From contig NZ_CP092471.1 in the NCBI RefSeq assembly GCF_026168555.1, positions 2,428,501-2,492,500 on the forward strand: a DNA stretch of 64,000 bases, written 5' to 3'. Each line of letters starts with the position of its first letter. Within the stretch, counting starts at the first letter, position 1. This DNA is from Qipengyuania spongiae (GTDB lineage: Bacteria; Pseudomonadota; Alphaproteobacteria; Sphingomonadales; Sphingomonadaceae). A model generated the notes under the pieces. The model did not search any database, was not told the DNA's origin, and saw only the letters and a program-made list of their open reading frames with translations. Of the stretch, positions 17,150-25,700 are shown piece by piece. Position numbers and translations under genes: made by a program.

Positions 17150-17206
17150 CCGGCCGTACAGTGTGCCGCCGGGCCGGTCAGGCCCTTGCACCTGCGGCCA
17201 CACTGT
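17144..17206 (+). promoter_or_regulatory. Two interleaved stems upstream of sdhB (pseudoknot-like or alternative structures)
   Basis: GCCTGACCGGCC (17144-17155) pairs perfectly over 12 bases with GGCCGGTCAGGC (17172-17183). A second stem joins ACAGTGTGCCGC (17158-17169) to GCGG-CACACTGT (17194-17206) over 12 base pairs with one bulged C. The left arm of the second lies in the loop of the first, and the right arm of the first lies in the loop of the second: the topology of an H-type pseudoknot, or of a switch between two exclusive hairpins. It ends 36 bases before the sdhB start. The first stem could simply terminate the ATP-grasp gene; the second is not explained by that. Confidence 0.5.
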
Positions 17207-17242
17207 CTATGTCTCCCTACGCGCAACAGGACCACGAGCGAC

Positions 17243-18025
17243 ATGGCGACTTTTACTCTTCCGAAGAATTCCAGGATCACGGGCAAGGGCCGTTCCCATG
17301 CCGCCGAGACGAGCGGTCGTACGCGCAGCTTCAAGATCTATCGCTACGATCCCGACACCGGGGACAACCCGCGCTATGACACGTTCGAGATCGATCTCGA
17401 CGAGTGCGGGCCGATGGTTCTCGACGCTCTGTTCAAGATCAAGAATGAGGTCGACCCGACGCTGACATTCCGCCGCTCCTGTCGCGAGGGGATCTGCGGT
17501 TCGTGCTCGATGAACATGAACGGCAAGAACGGCCTCGCCTGCACCACGGCGATCGAGGATTTGAAGGGCGAAGTGCGGATCACCCCCCTTCCCCACATGG
17601 AGGTGATCAAGGACCTCGTGCCCGATTTCACCCATTTCTACGCGCAATATGCCAGCATCCGTCCGTGGCTGCAGACCGTCTCGACCACGCCGAGCGGGAA
17701 GGAGCGGCTCCAGTCGCCCGAACAGCGCGAGAAGCTCGACGGGCTATACGAGTGCATCCTGTGCGCTTGCTGCTCGACCGCCTGCCCCAGCTACTGGTGG
17801 AATTCGGACAAGTTCCTCGGCCCGGCGATCCTGCTCCAGGCCTATCGCTGGCTCGCCGACAGCCGTGACGAGATGACGGGCGAACGGCTCGATCAGCTGG
17901 AGGACCCGTTCCGCCTTTATCGCTGCCACACGATCATGAACTGCGCGAATGTGTGCCCCAAGGGCCTCAATCCGGCCAAGGCGATTGCCGAGACCAAGAA
18001 GATGATGGTCGAACGCAGCATCTGA
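17243..18025 (+). CDS. sdhB: Succinate dehydrogenase iron-sulfur subunit
   Basis: SdhB, 260 residues, which passes electrons from the flavoprotein SdhA to ubiquinone in respiratory complex II. All cluster ligands are visible: [2Fe-2S] C80, C85, C88, C100; [4Fe-4S] C171, C174, C177, C238; [3Fe-4S] C181, C228, C234. No residue is missing. The start [10 protein letters not shown] at 17243 matches alphaproteobacterial SdhB. No sdhC, sdhD or sdhA lies next to it; instead a thioesterase gene follows 3 bases after the stop and zapE overlaps that one, so sdhB heads a three-gene unit. The structured leader just upstream may control it. Confidence 0.97.
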   Translation: MATFTLPKNSRITGKGRSHAAETSGRTRSFKIYRYDPDTGDNPRYDTFEIDLDECGPMVLDALFKIKNEVDPTLTFRRSCREGICGSCSMNMNGKNGLACTTAIEDLKGEVRITPLPHMEVIKDLVPDFTHFYAQYASIRPWLQTVSTTPSGKERLQSPEQREKLDGLYECILCACCSTACPSYWWNSDKFLGPAILLQAYRWLADSRDEMTGERLDQLEDPFRLYRCHTIMNCANVCPKGLNPAKAIAETKKMMVERSI

Positions 18026-18028
18026 CGG

Positions 18029-18508
18029 ATGCCGCGCGACGACGTATTCGAGCACGGGCCGGACCCGGACAACCCCGGCTGGCGGCACTGGAACCTCAAG
18101 GACGAAACGCTGTTCAACGGCGCTGTGATGGGAAAGCTCATTACTCGCGTTGAAGACGATGAGCGCGGCACGCCCCGTGCCCGATTGCGGATGTTTCCGG
18201 AGCGGCGGCACCAGAACCTGCAAGGCATCGTCCATGGCGCGGTGACTTTGTCGCTGATCGACATCAGCCTGTTCACCACGATGCACACGCTCGGCAGCGG
18301 GAATGCGGGGCCCTCGGTGACACTTGAGTTGTCCACCCAGTTCACCGGCGCCGGGTCGCCCGACAAGCCGCTCGACGCCGTGACCGAAATCATGCGCGAA
18401 ACGGGCAGCTTCGTCTTCGTTCGCGGCACGATCGAGCAGGAAACGCACGTCGTCGCCAGCTTCTCCGGCATCGTCAAGAAGATGCAAGCGCGCCAGCCCG
18501 CCGGATGA
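18029..18508 (+). CDS. PaaI-type hotdog thioesterase
   Basis: A 159-residue protein of the hotdog fold. The typical helix-start motif is present: QNLQGIVHGAVTLSLIDI (about 63-80), with the catalytic-site HG and an Asp one helical turn on, and the paired strand SVTLELSTQFTGAG. These enzymes hydrolyse acyl-CoA thioesters, often aromatic or medium-chain. The gene starts 3 bases after sdhB and its end overlaps the start of zapE by four bases, so the three are cotranscribed and coupled. Substrate not known. Confidence 0.88.
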   Translation: MPRDDVFEHGPDPDNPGWRHWNLKDETLFNGAVMGKLITRVEDDERGTPRARLRMFPERRHQNLQGIVHGAVTLSLIDISLFTTMHTLGSGNAGPSVTLELSTQFTGAGSPDKPLDAVTEIMRETGSFVFVRGTIEQETHVVASFSGIVKKMQARQPAG

Positions 18509-19626
18509 GCGGTGTTCTCGTGCATTACGAGCGCCTCATCGAGGCTGGCGAATTGCGACCCGACGCCGATCAGCGCGGCGCGGTCGAACGGCTCCAGCGC
18601 TTGCAGGATAAGCTCGAGGCGCCGCCGCCGAGCGGTGGATTCCTCGGGCGCCTGTTCGGCTCCAGCCCCCCGCCCCGCACGCGCGGGATCTACATGTGGG
18701 GCGGCGTCGGACGCGGCAAGTCGATGCTGATGGACCTGTTCGTTCGAACCTTGGAGATCGGCGAAAAACGCCGTGTCCATTTCCACGAATTCATGCTCGA
18801 GGTCGATCGCCTAATCCGCGAGGAGCGCACGAAGGAGAGCGGCGATCCGATCGCCCCGGTCGCGGCACGGATCGCGAACGGCGTGCGCTGCCTCGCCTTC
18901 GACGAAATGGTGGTCAACAATACCGCCGACGCCGCGATCATGAGCCGCCTTTTCACGGCGCTCATCTGCGCCGAAGGCGTGACCGTGGTCACGACCAGCA
19001 ATCGGCCGCCCGCCGACCTCTACAAGGACGGGCTCAACCGTTCGCTGTTCCTTCCCTTCATCGACCTGATCGAGGCCGAGCTCGACGTGCTGCCGCTCGA
19101 CGGGCCGACCGATTACCGCATGGAACGGATCGGCGGGCTCGCGACCTGGCATTCCCCGCTCGGCGATGCGGCGACCGGGGAAGTGCGGGAGGCGTTCTTC
19201 CGCCTCACCGATTACGAGCCCGAGGATGCCGACAACGTCCCCTCCGGCGAGCTCGATCTCGGCGGCGGACGCGCGCTTCACGTTCCCAAGAGCCTCAAGG
19301 GCGTGGCAGTGTTCAGCTTCAAGAGGCTGTGCGGCGAGAACCGGGGCGCGGCCGACTATCTGGCCATCGCCCATGCCTTTCATACGGTGATCGTGGTCGG
19401 TATCCCCCGACTTTCCCCTGAAAACCGCAACGAAGCCATCCGCTTCACCAAGCTGATCGACGCGCTTTACGAAAATCACGTCAAGCTGTTCGCCACCGCC
19501 GAGGCTGAGCCGGAGGACCTTTACACGGCGGGAGACGGCAGCTTCGAATTCGCCCGTACGGTCAGCCGGCTGAAGGAAATGCAGAGCGCGGACTACATGG
19601 CGCTCGGCCATGGCTCGGGTGCTTGA
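18505..19626 (+). CDS. zapE: Cell division protein ZapE (AFG1-family ATPase)
   Basis: A 373-residue AFG1-like AAA ATPase. Walker A GGVGRGKS is at 66-73, Walker B is in RCLAFDEM (about 130-137), and VTTSNRPPADLYKDGLNR (about 165-182) contains the sensor and an arginine typical of the family. ZapE of E. coli associates with FtsZ during constriction and, like mitochondrial Afg1, affects respiratory protein turnover. Its placement behind sdhB is seen in many alphaproteobacteria and fits the latter role (inference). The ATG overlaps the thioesterase stop as ATGA. Confidence 0.93.
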   Translation: MSGVLVHYERLIEAGELRPDADQRGAVERLQRLQDKLEAPPPSGGFLGRLFGSSPPPRTRGIYMWGGVGRGKSMLMDLFVRTLEIGEKRRVHFHEFMLEVDRLIREERTKESGDPIAPVAARIANGVRCLAFDEMVVNNTADAAIMSRLFTALICAEGVTVVTTSNRPPADLYKDGLNRSLFLPFIDLIEAELDVLPLDGPTDYRMERIGGLATWHSPLGDAATGEVREAFFRLTDYEPEDADNVPSGELDLGGGRALHVPKSLKGVAVFSFKRLCGENRGAADYLAIAHAFHTVIVVGIPRLSPENRNEAIRFTKLIDALYENHVKLFATAEAEPEDLYTAGDGSFEFARTVSRLKEMQSADYMALGHGSGA

Positions 19627-19698
19627 TCGCCACGCAGCGGCGCTTATCTTCGAACCATTCCGGCGGCCAGTCTTCCCCCGCCGATGCGAGAACACACG

Positions 19699-20397
19699 AT
19701 GATCGAAGTAAGACCTTTCGCCGGCCTCGGCCATGCCGACCATGGCTGGCTCGATGCACGCCATCATTTCAGCTTCGCCTCCTACCATGATCCGGAGCGG
19801 ATGCATTGGGGCGCGATCCGCGTCTGGAACGACGACACCATCGCCCCGCGCTCGGGCTTCCCGCCCCATCCGCACAGCGACATGGAGATCGTCACCTTCG
19901 TTCGCACAGGCGCAATCACACACAAGGATTCGCTTGGAAACGAAGGACGAACCGCGGCGGGCGACGTTCAGGTAATGAGCGCCGGGACCGGCATTACCCA
20001 TGCCGAATTCAATCTCGAGGATGAGGCGACGACGCTGTTCCAGATATGGATCGTGCCTGATCGCCGTGGAGACGAGCCCGGCTGGGGCCAGCGCGAATTT
20101 CCCAAGGCGAGCCGCGCAGGCGGCTTCGAAATCCTCGCCAGTGGCACGCCGAATGAAGACGACGCGCTGCCGATCCGTACCGACGCGAAGGTCGCTGCCG
20201 CGACGCTCAAGGCAGGTCAAACCGCCAGCTGGCAGACTGACACCTCGCGTCACCAATATCTCGTCGCGCCCCAGGGCCGCGTGAAGGTCAATGGCGTGGA
20301 AGCGGCACCGCGTGACGGGATTGCCGTCACCGGGGAAAGCGCAATCTTCGTCGAAGCGCTCGACGATGCCGAAGTCGTGATGGTGGACGCGCGCTGA
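19699..20397 (+). CDS. Pirin family protein, YhhW type
   Basis: A 232-residue bicupin. The metal site of the N-terminal cupin is complete: H57, H59, H101 and E103 (in PHPHSDMEI and ITHAEF), at the same residue numbers as the quercetinase-like pirin YhhW of E. coli, which supports the ATG at 19699 over the one at 19684. Some members open flavonoids such as quercetin with oxygen; others are redox-sensitive regulators. It stands 72 bases after zapE and converges with the rpfF homologue, 7 bases apart. Physiological role unknown. Confidence 0.9.
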   Translation: MIEVRPFAGLGHADHGWLDARHHFSFASYHDPERMHWGAIRVWNDDTIAPRSGFPPHPHSDMEIVTFVRTGAITHKDSLGNEGRTAAGDVQVMSAGTGITHAEFNLEDEATTLFQIWIVPDRRGDEPGWGQREFPKASRAGGFEILASGTPNEDDALPIRTDAKVAAATLKAGQTASWQTDTSRHQYLVAPQGRVKVNGVEAAPRDGIAVTGESAIFVEALDDAEVVMVDAR

Positions 20398-20404
20398 GCG
20401 AATG

Positions 20405-21358
20405 TCAGGCCGCGCTGGCGAGCCTCGTCTGAGCGCTCACCAGCCGGTCCATCAGCTTGAGATCCTTCGCCCCGAGCTGCAGCGCGGCATCGGCCCATAG
20501 TTCTGTGATGCGGGTCAACTCTTCCAGCTCGAGACCCCAGGCGAGTTTCATCGCCCGACGCGAATTGACCAGCCCGGCATGCTTGCGCTGCGATTTGCGG
20601 ATGAACTCCCGCGTCGCTTCCAAGCCTTCTCCATCTTCGGCGAGGTAGTGAACGATTCCGAGATCGTACATCTGTTCGGCCGTGTAGCTCGCATGCGACA
20701 CGATCAGACGGTCGGCCATGGCGCCGCCCAGCTTGCGGCTCAGCAGCGAATGCGCGCCCATCCCGGGGAACAGGCCGAACATCATCTCGGGCAGGCCGAA
20801 GCTCGCGCTGCGCTCGGCGACGATGTAGTCGAAGCTCAGCAGCGCCTCGAACCCGCCACCCAGCGCATCGCCCTGCACCATGCCGACTGTCACGATCGGA
20901 AGGCCGAGCGAGTTGATGTTGCGGTGAAGGATCTGACAGCAGCGATGGCCGTAAGCGACCAGGCTGGCGCGATCGCGTGCCTCGATCAAACGGCGGAAGA
21001 GATCGAGATCGCCGCCGAAACAGAACACGCCCGGCGCGCGGCTTCCCAAGACGAGGAAATCGAGCGGCGCCTTGTTCGGCCCGAAGCCGGTTTCGATGAG
21101 GCGTTGCCAGTTTACGAAATCGCGCAGCATCGCCGGATTGAAGCTCGGCCGCCCCGTTGGCCGCATGAATGTCCAGAGAGTGCGGAAATCGCCATCGTAA
21201 AGGACATCGAGCTGTTCCATCCGGAAAAGGTCTTCGGGAATGGATGAACGGTTTGCGCTTTCGACGTAGAGCTCGGCCTGGTCGGTCAGGCCGATGGCGC
21301 GATTCTGCGTCGCGCCTTCTTCCGCCTGATATCCGGATGCTATTCGAACCTGTTCCAT
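20405..21358 (-). CDS. rpfF: DSF synthase homologue (RpfF, crotonase fold)
   Basis: A 317-residue crotonase-fold protein most similar to RpfF, which makes cis-2-unsaturated fatty-acid signals (diffusible signal factor) from acyl-ACP by combined dehydratase and thioesterase action. The two catalytic glutamates are present: E171 in GGGFEALLS and E191 in GLPEMMF, 20 residues apart as in Xanthomonas RpfF (E141 and E161). The oxyanion-side glycines G115-G116 in FGGDLDLF are also kept, at the same distance. The C-terminal ITELWADAALQLG segment is RpfF-like too. The ATG at 21358 follows GGGGGG. No RpfC or RpfG sensor genes are seen. It lies downstream of the exopolysaccharide genes on the same strand, 186 bases after the amidotransferase. 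Confidence 0.82.
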   Translation of the reverse strand: MEQVRIASGYQAEEGATQNRAIGLTDQAELYVESANRSSIPEDLFRMEQLDVLYDGDFRTLWTFMRPTGRPSFNPAMLRDFVNWQRLIETGFGPNKAPLDFLVLGSRAPGVFCFGGDLDLFRRLIEARDRASLVAYGHRCCQILHRNINSLGLPIVTVGMVQGDALGGGFEALLSFDYIVAERSASFGLPEMMFGLFPGMGAHSLLSRKLGGAMADRLIVSHASYTAEQMYDLGIVHYLAEDGEGLEATREFIRKSQRKHAGLVNSRRAMKLAWGLELEELTRITELWADAALQLGAKDLKLMDRLVSAQTRLASAA

Positions 21359-21544
21359 TGCGCCCCCCTGCAAGACCTCGCTGACGCGCGCCCGACCTTT
21401 GAGCGACCACCGCGAAGAACCCCAGTCGGACGGAGTTACCGTGTCCGGCGCTTTGGAGGCAATACTTAAATTCTTCTGGAATCCGTGTGTTACGTGGTTA
21501 ACCCGTCACGAATTGTCGTTTGCGGTATTACCGCCACACTCCGA
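21359..21544 (-). promoter_or_regulatory. Gap between amidotransferase and rpfF genes with an AT-rich promoter-like patch
   Basis: GCGGT (21522-21526) and ACCGC (21530-21534) form a short stem just after the amidotransferase stop, a possible weak terminator. About 100 bases before rpfF, the leftward strand carries an AT-rich patch (TTTAAGTATT, around 21461-21472) that stands out in this GC-rich DNA and may be the -10 region of a separate rpfF promoter. No clear -35 hexamer. GGTTAACC at about 21497 is a palindrome of unknown meaning. Confidence 0.3.
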
Positions 21545-23443
21545 TCACCGCGCTAAGTCCAAGCGCGTTAAGGATTTTTCGAGCATCAGAAGCTGCCACA
21601 ACACCCTCGCATTGTCCGACCGGCCGGAAATATGCTTCTCGGCCAGATCGGCCAGAACCGTCTGGTCGAACCAGCCCGATTGCAGCAGTCGTTCGGAGCG
21701 GACGATCCGCCTTGCTTCATCGGCAAGAGTGCCGCGAAACCATTGTGCTAGCGGAACCGAGAAACCCTGCTTCGGCCGGTAAAGGATATCATCAGGAAGA
21801 TAGCGTTCCATCGTCCGCTTGAGCAAAACTTTGCCCTGCCGCCCGCGCACCCGCTGGCGGTGGGGCAAGGTCGCGGCAAATTCGACGAGGCGGTAGTCGA
21901 GCAGCGGTTCGCGCGCTTCGAGGCCCACCGCCATGCTTGTCCGGTCGATCTTGGTGAGGATGTCGCCGGGCATCCAGAACTTGAGATCGGCATATTGCGC
22001 GGCGTCCAGACCGCTGCGTGCCGGCGCCCCATCCATTGTCCTGATCCACTCCTGCTCCGCCCGGTAAACACCCCGAATGCGCTTGAACCCCTCGCCGAAC
22101 AGCCGGTCGCGCTGCTCCGGCGCAAGGACCGAGACGGCGCGTGCGTATCCCGCCGCGCCCCCTTCGGCCAGCGACTGGAAGGTGGACTTGGCGCGGAACG
22201 CGCGGGGGGCCCAATCGGCTTTGGGCCACACTCTGCCAAGCGCTCCGAATACCGGTTCGCGAAGCAATGGCGGGATCACCCCGCGCAGTTGTTCCTCGCG
22301 GTGGTGAAACATTTGACGGCGATAACCGGCGAATGCCTCATCCGCCCCGTCCCCCGACAGCGCGACGGTAACGTGCTCCCTTGCCAGCGCGCAGACCTGC
22401 AAGGTCGGGAGGGCGGAGGCATCGGCGAAGGGCTCGTCGAATATCTCTACCAGACGGTCGAGATCGGCCATCCGATCGGGCGAGACAACGCGCTCGTGAT
22501 GATCGGTCCCAAAATGTGCAGCGACCGCACGGGCATGGGCGGTTTCGTCCGCCTCCGCCACGTCGAAGCCGATCGAACAGGTTGTCACCGGGGCACGATC
22601 CGCTTCGGCCATCAGCGCGACAACGCTGGAAGAATCGACTCCGCCCGAAAGAAACGCGCCGAGCGGCACGTCGGCCACCATCCGGCTGGCGACCCCGGCG
22701 CGCATGTGGTGAAGCAGTTCGACCGAAAGGTCGGCTTCGCGCCCCCGGGCCCGTTCGGTAAAGGAAATTTCCCACCACTGCCGCGGCGGAGCGGGATCGC
22801 GTCCGTGCTCGAGCAGGCGGAAATGCCCCGCGGGCAGCTTCTCCACCCCGGAGATGATCGCGCGGTGATCGGGGACGTACCCCCAGGCCATGTAATCCTC
22901 GATCGCTAGCGGATCGACCTGCCGCCGCATGAGAGGATGGGCGAGCAAACCCTTGAGTTCGGATGCGAAAGCGAGGCTGCCATCGCTCAGCATCGCGGTG
23001 AAGAGCGGTTTCACGCCGAACCGGTCGCGCGCGAGGAAGAGACTGCGCCGGTCGCGGTCGTAGAGTGCGAAGGCGAACATCCCGTCCAGCCTGTCGAGGC
23101 AGCCCGTGCCCCAGCGCTGCCAAGCGGCGAGAATGGTTTCGGTATCACCCTCCGTCCGGAAGCGCGCGCCTTCCCGTTCCAGTTCGCGCCGCAACTCGCG
23201 GTAATTGTAGATCTCGCCGTTGAAGACGATGACCGCCCGTCCGTTCGCCGAATGCATCGGCTGCGGGGAGCCTTCGAGGTCGATGATCGAAAGGCGCCTA
23301 TGACCGAGGCCGACCCCATGCTCGGTCCAGACGCCCGAACCGTCCGGTCCGCGATGGGCGAGCGCGTCGCACATCGTCCGCACCCGCTCCGGATCGACCG
23401 GCTTGGGCGTGCCGCAATGGAAAAGTCCCGCTATCCCGCACAT
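21545..23443 (-). CDS. asnB: Asparagine-synthase-like amidotransferase, XrtA/PEP-CTERM-associated
   Basis: A 632-residue protein with a class II glutamine amidotransferase domain (nucleophile C2 in MCGIAGLF, then AHRGPDG and FNGEIYNY) and an asparagine-synthase domain with the ATP pyrophosphatase loop LSGGVDSSSV (about 260-269). Homologues in exosortase-A loci are annotated as amidotransferase 1 of the system; they probably amidate a sugar or peptide of the exopolysaccharide rather than make free asparagine (inference from context). The ATG at 23443 lies upstream of the xrtA stop end, 10 bases away, so it is in one operon with xrtA. It is the last gene of the leftward exopolysaccharide run before the gap to rpfF. 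Confidence 0.92.
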   Translation of the reverse strand: MCGIAGLFHCGTPKPVDPERVRTMCDALAHRGPDGSGVWTEHGVGLGHRRLSIIDLEGSPQPMHSANGRAVIVFNGEIYNYRELRRELEREGARFRTEGDTETILAAWQRWGTGCLDRLDGMFAFALYDRDRRSLFLARDRFGVKPLFTAMLSDGSLAFASELKGLLAHPLMRRQVDPLAIEDYMAWGYVPDHRAIISGVEKLPAGHFRLLEHGRDPAPPRQWWEISFTERARGREADLSVELLHHMRAGVASRMVADVPLGAFLSGGVDSSSVVALMAEADRAPVTTCSIGFDVAEADETAHARAVAAHFGTDHHERVVSPDRMADLDRLVEIFDEPFADASALPTLQVCALAREHVTVALSGDGADEAFAGYRRQMFHHREEQLRGVIPPLLREPVFGALGRVWPKADWAPRAFRAKSTFQSLAEGGAAGYARAVSVLAPEQRDRLFGEGFKRIRGVYRAEQEWIRTMDGAPARSGLDAAQYADLKFWMPGDILTKIDRTSMAVGLEAREPLLDYRLVEFAATLPHRQRVRGRQGKVLLKRTMERYLPDDILYRPKQGFSVPLAQWFRGTLADEARRIVRSERLLQSGWFDQTVLADLAEKHISGRSDNARVLWQLLMLEKSLTRLDLAR

Positions 23444-23453
23444 GGGTGCGTCG

Positions 23454-24464
23454 CTAGCCGCCGAGCTGGCTTGCAGCAATTGCCGTTACGACCGCGATCA
23501 GCGCCATGGCGGTGAAGACTGGACCAAAGCGCCCGTCGCCGCGCTGGAGCGTCCTGACGATCGGGTTCCGGTCCGTTTCCTCGACGCTCAGCCCGGCCTC
23601 CTCCGGCACACGCTGGAAGAAGGGCCGCGCCCCGCCGATCAGGATCGCCAGAACGATGGCGAAGAATATCCAGCCATAGACGATGTGGTCGAAGCCCGCC
23701 GCGAACTCGATTCCTTGGCTCTGCGCGACGTATATCGTGCCCCAGGCCCGCACCCCATTGGCGAGGATCGGCACCAGAATGCTCGCTGCCATGAAAGCGG
23801 CGCGGCGCGCCCAGCTGTCGAACGCGGTAAAGCAGACCAGCACCCCGATGGCGAACGCGGCGATGAGGAAATTGACGCCCGAACAAGCTTCGGCAACCAC
23901 GAACAGCCCGGCGGGCGTGTTGATAAAGATGCCATTGGTTTCCGCCGGAACGCCGCTCCAATGGGTGAGGACGATCGCAAGCCGCGCGGTGATCGCCTGC
24001 ATCGGCGGGACGATCTCCTGACCGAAGGGGACAAGAAAGACCATCATGCCGAGCGGCAGGGCCAGCAATGCCGCGGCCCGCACGCCGAGAATGGCGAGGA
24101 TCGCCGCCTGCAGCATTCCCACCCCGCCCGCATGGGCCAGCAAGTTGATCCCGCTCGCTCTTCCCGCGACCCACAAGGCGCAGGCTGCGACGAATAGCGT
24201 GACGCCGATCCAGGATGTTTGCGGCGAAATGCGCGCAAGATCGGCGCGCCGGTCCCAGGCTAGCCAGCCGACGATGAAGGGGATCAGCAGGATGTGGCTA
24301 TAGGTGGCGATATTCCACCATTGGTGCGCCATCTCGCCCCATTCGCGCATCGCCAGCAAAACAAGTGCAGGCGCGGCGATGACAAGCATCGTCAGTGCAC
24401 GATGCCAGTCGCTGCTCGCGGCAAGCGTTAGGCCCCGCTGCTGAGAGGCACTGTCAGGCTGCAT
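23454..24464 (-). CDS. xrtA: Exosortase A (XrtA), without EpsI domain
   Basis: A 336-residue polytopic membrane protease/transpeptidase that removes the PEP-CTERM tail of secreted proteins. About eight membrane segments are visible. The catalytic residues of exosortases are in place: C194 in VAEACSGVNF, R239 in NGVRAWG and H260 in GFDHIVYGW. Many XrtA proteins carry a fused C-terminal EpsI domain (near 500 residues in total); here the protein ends just after one more membrane helix (PVFTAMALIAVVTAIAAS), and the amidotransferase gene follows at once. The start at 24464 overlaps the glycosyltransferase gene by 11 bases and has GGAG upstream; an in-frame ATG at 24485 is possible. Confidence 0.9.
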   Translation of the reverse strand: MQPDSASQQRGLTLAASSDWHRALTMLVIAAPALVLLAMREWGEMAHQWWNIATYSHILLIPFIVGWLAWDRRADLARISPQTSWIGVTLFVAACALWVAGRASGINLLAHAGGVGMLQAAILAILGVRAAALLALPLGMMVFLVPFGQEIVPPMQAITARLAIVLTHWSGVPAETNGIFINTPAGLFVVAEACSGVNFLIAAFAIGVLVCFTAFDSWARRAAFMAASILVPILANGVRAWGTIYVAQSQGIEFAAGFDHIVYGWIFFAIVLAILIGGARPFFQRVPEEAGLSVEETDRNPIVRTLQRGDGRFGPVFTAMALIAVVTAIAASQLGG

Positions 24465-25686
24465 CTCTACCGCTCCGGTTCGCATCGGCGCCGACAATCC
24501 GGCGCAACTCCTCGTGGACGGACGCCCAGCTGTATTCGCGCAGGACGAAGCCGCGCGCCATCCGGCCCATCCGGCGCGCTTTCGCTCCGTCCTCAATCAG
24601 GGCGACGATTTCTTCAGCCATTTGCGCGTCGCTGCGAGCGATGGCGAAATGCGTGCCATCGGTTGCCGCAATGCCGGTTGCAGCCTCCTCGCTCGCCACC
24701 ACGGGGCGGCACATCGCCATCGCTTCAAGCACCTTGTTCTGGACGCCGCGCGCGAGATCGAGCGGTGCGATCACCACGGCGGCGGCGAGGAGAAAGGGGC
24801 GCACGTCCACGACCTCGCCCCAGATCGTCACGCCATCTCTGCCGTCATGCGCGGCAAGCTCGCGGGCGGGCGCGCGGCCGACGACGTGGAATTCCGCCTC
24901 GGGAAAGCGACGGCGGACCAGCGGCAGGATGCGCGCGATCCCGCGCAGCGCGGCGGCAACGTTAGGGGGATAGTCCATCTGCCCGGTGAAGACGATGTGC
25001 GGCCCCTTGCGCGCGGCGATGGTCGGCTCCTCCCCCGCATAGGCCGGATCGAAGAAGTTCGCATCGATCCCGTTGCCGAGTGCTGCGAGGCGTGCATCGC
25101 CGGGGTCGGGAAGGCGGCTTGCGAACAGCCCCTTTTCCTGAGCGGTGATGAGAAGCGTCTTATCGGCCCGCTCGGCGAGCCGCGCTTCCTCCTCGCGGAG
25201 CAGCCGGTCCTCGCGCCGCAGCAGGGCGCTGCGCGGCCAGGCTGCCGTTTGCGCATAGGTGCCGAACTTGGCCGAATCCGCATCGCACAGATCGACGATC
25301 ACCCGACCGGGGAAATCGTCCGGGACATACTGCCCCATCTGCCCGGAGAAGACGAAGATCGTGTCGATTGGACGCTCGGCCAGCGTGCGGGCGACCCATT
25401 CGTGCAATCGCCGGTCGGCAAAGGCGGTGAGGCTGACCGGCCTTCCGGTAGCCAGCGCCTCCAGCCCGGCAAGCGCCATCGGCTTTTTGCGTGAGACGAC
25501 GAGATGGCTCGCGGCGACGTTGGACAGGACCGCCTCCTGCTCCCGGTCGCCAGGCGTATCGGCGAAGGTGCCGACATGGACCGGAGCGATTCCGGCCAGA
25601 CCGCGCAGCAGATGATGCGAGCGGATTTTGTCGCCGCGATCGGGCGGAAAAGGCACGCGATGCGCAAGGAAGAGGATTTCGCCCAT
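24454..25686 (-). CDS. Glycosyltransferase family 1-type, PEP-CTERM/XrtA-associated (TIGR03087 group)
   Basis: A 410-residue GT-B glycosyltransferase. The N terminus EILFLAHRVPFPPDRGDKIRS is the hallmark of the XrtA-associated group. The C-terminal nucleotide-sugar domain has FTGQMDYPPN (about 260-269) and the E-x7-E type region around PLDLARGVQNKVLEAMAM. It would add a sugar to the lipid-linked repeat unit at the cytoplasmic face. ATG at 25686, with GGGGAG upstream, 14 bases after the FemAB-like gene; its end overlaps the start of xrtA by 11 bases, so translation is probably coupled. Confidence 0.92.
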   Translation of the reverse strand: MGEILFLAHRVPFPPDRGDKIRSHHLLRGLAGIAPVHVGTFADTPGDREQEAVLSNVAASHLVVSRKKPMALAGLEALATGRPVSLTAFADRRLHEWVARTLAERPIDTIFVFSGQMGQYVPDDFPGRVIVDLCDADSAKFGTYAQTAAWPRSALLRREDRLLREEEARLAERADKTLLITAQEKGLFASRLPDPGDARLAALGNGIDANFFDPAYAGEEPTIAARKGPHIVFTGQMDYPPNVAAALRGIARILPLVRRRFPEAEFHVVGRAPARELAAHDGRDGVTIWGEVVDVRPFLLAAAVVIAPLDLARGVQNKVLEAMAMCRPVVASEEAATGIAATDGTHFAIARSDAQMAEEIVALIEDGAKARRMGRMARGFVLREYSWASVHEELRRIVGADANRSGRDAA

Positions 25687-25700
25687 GGGTTCGCTCCCCT

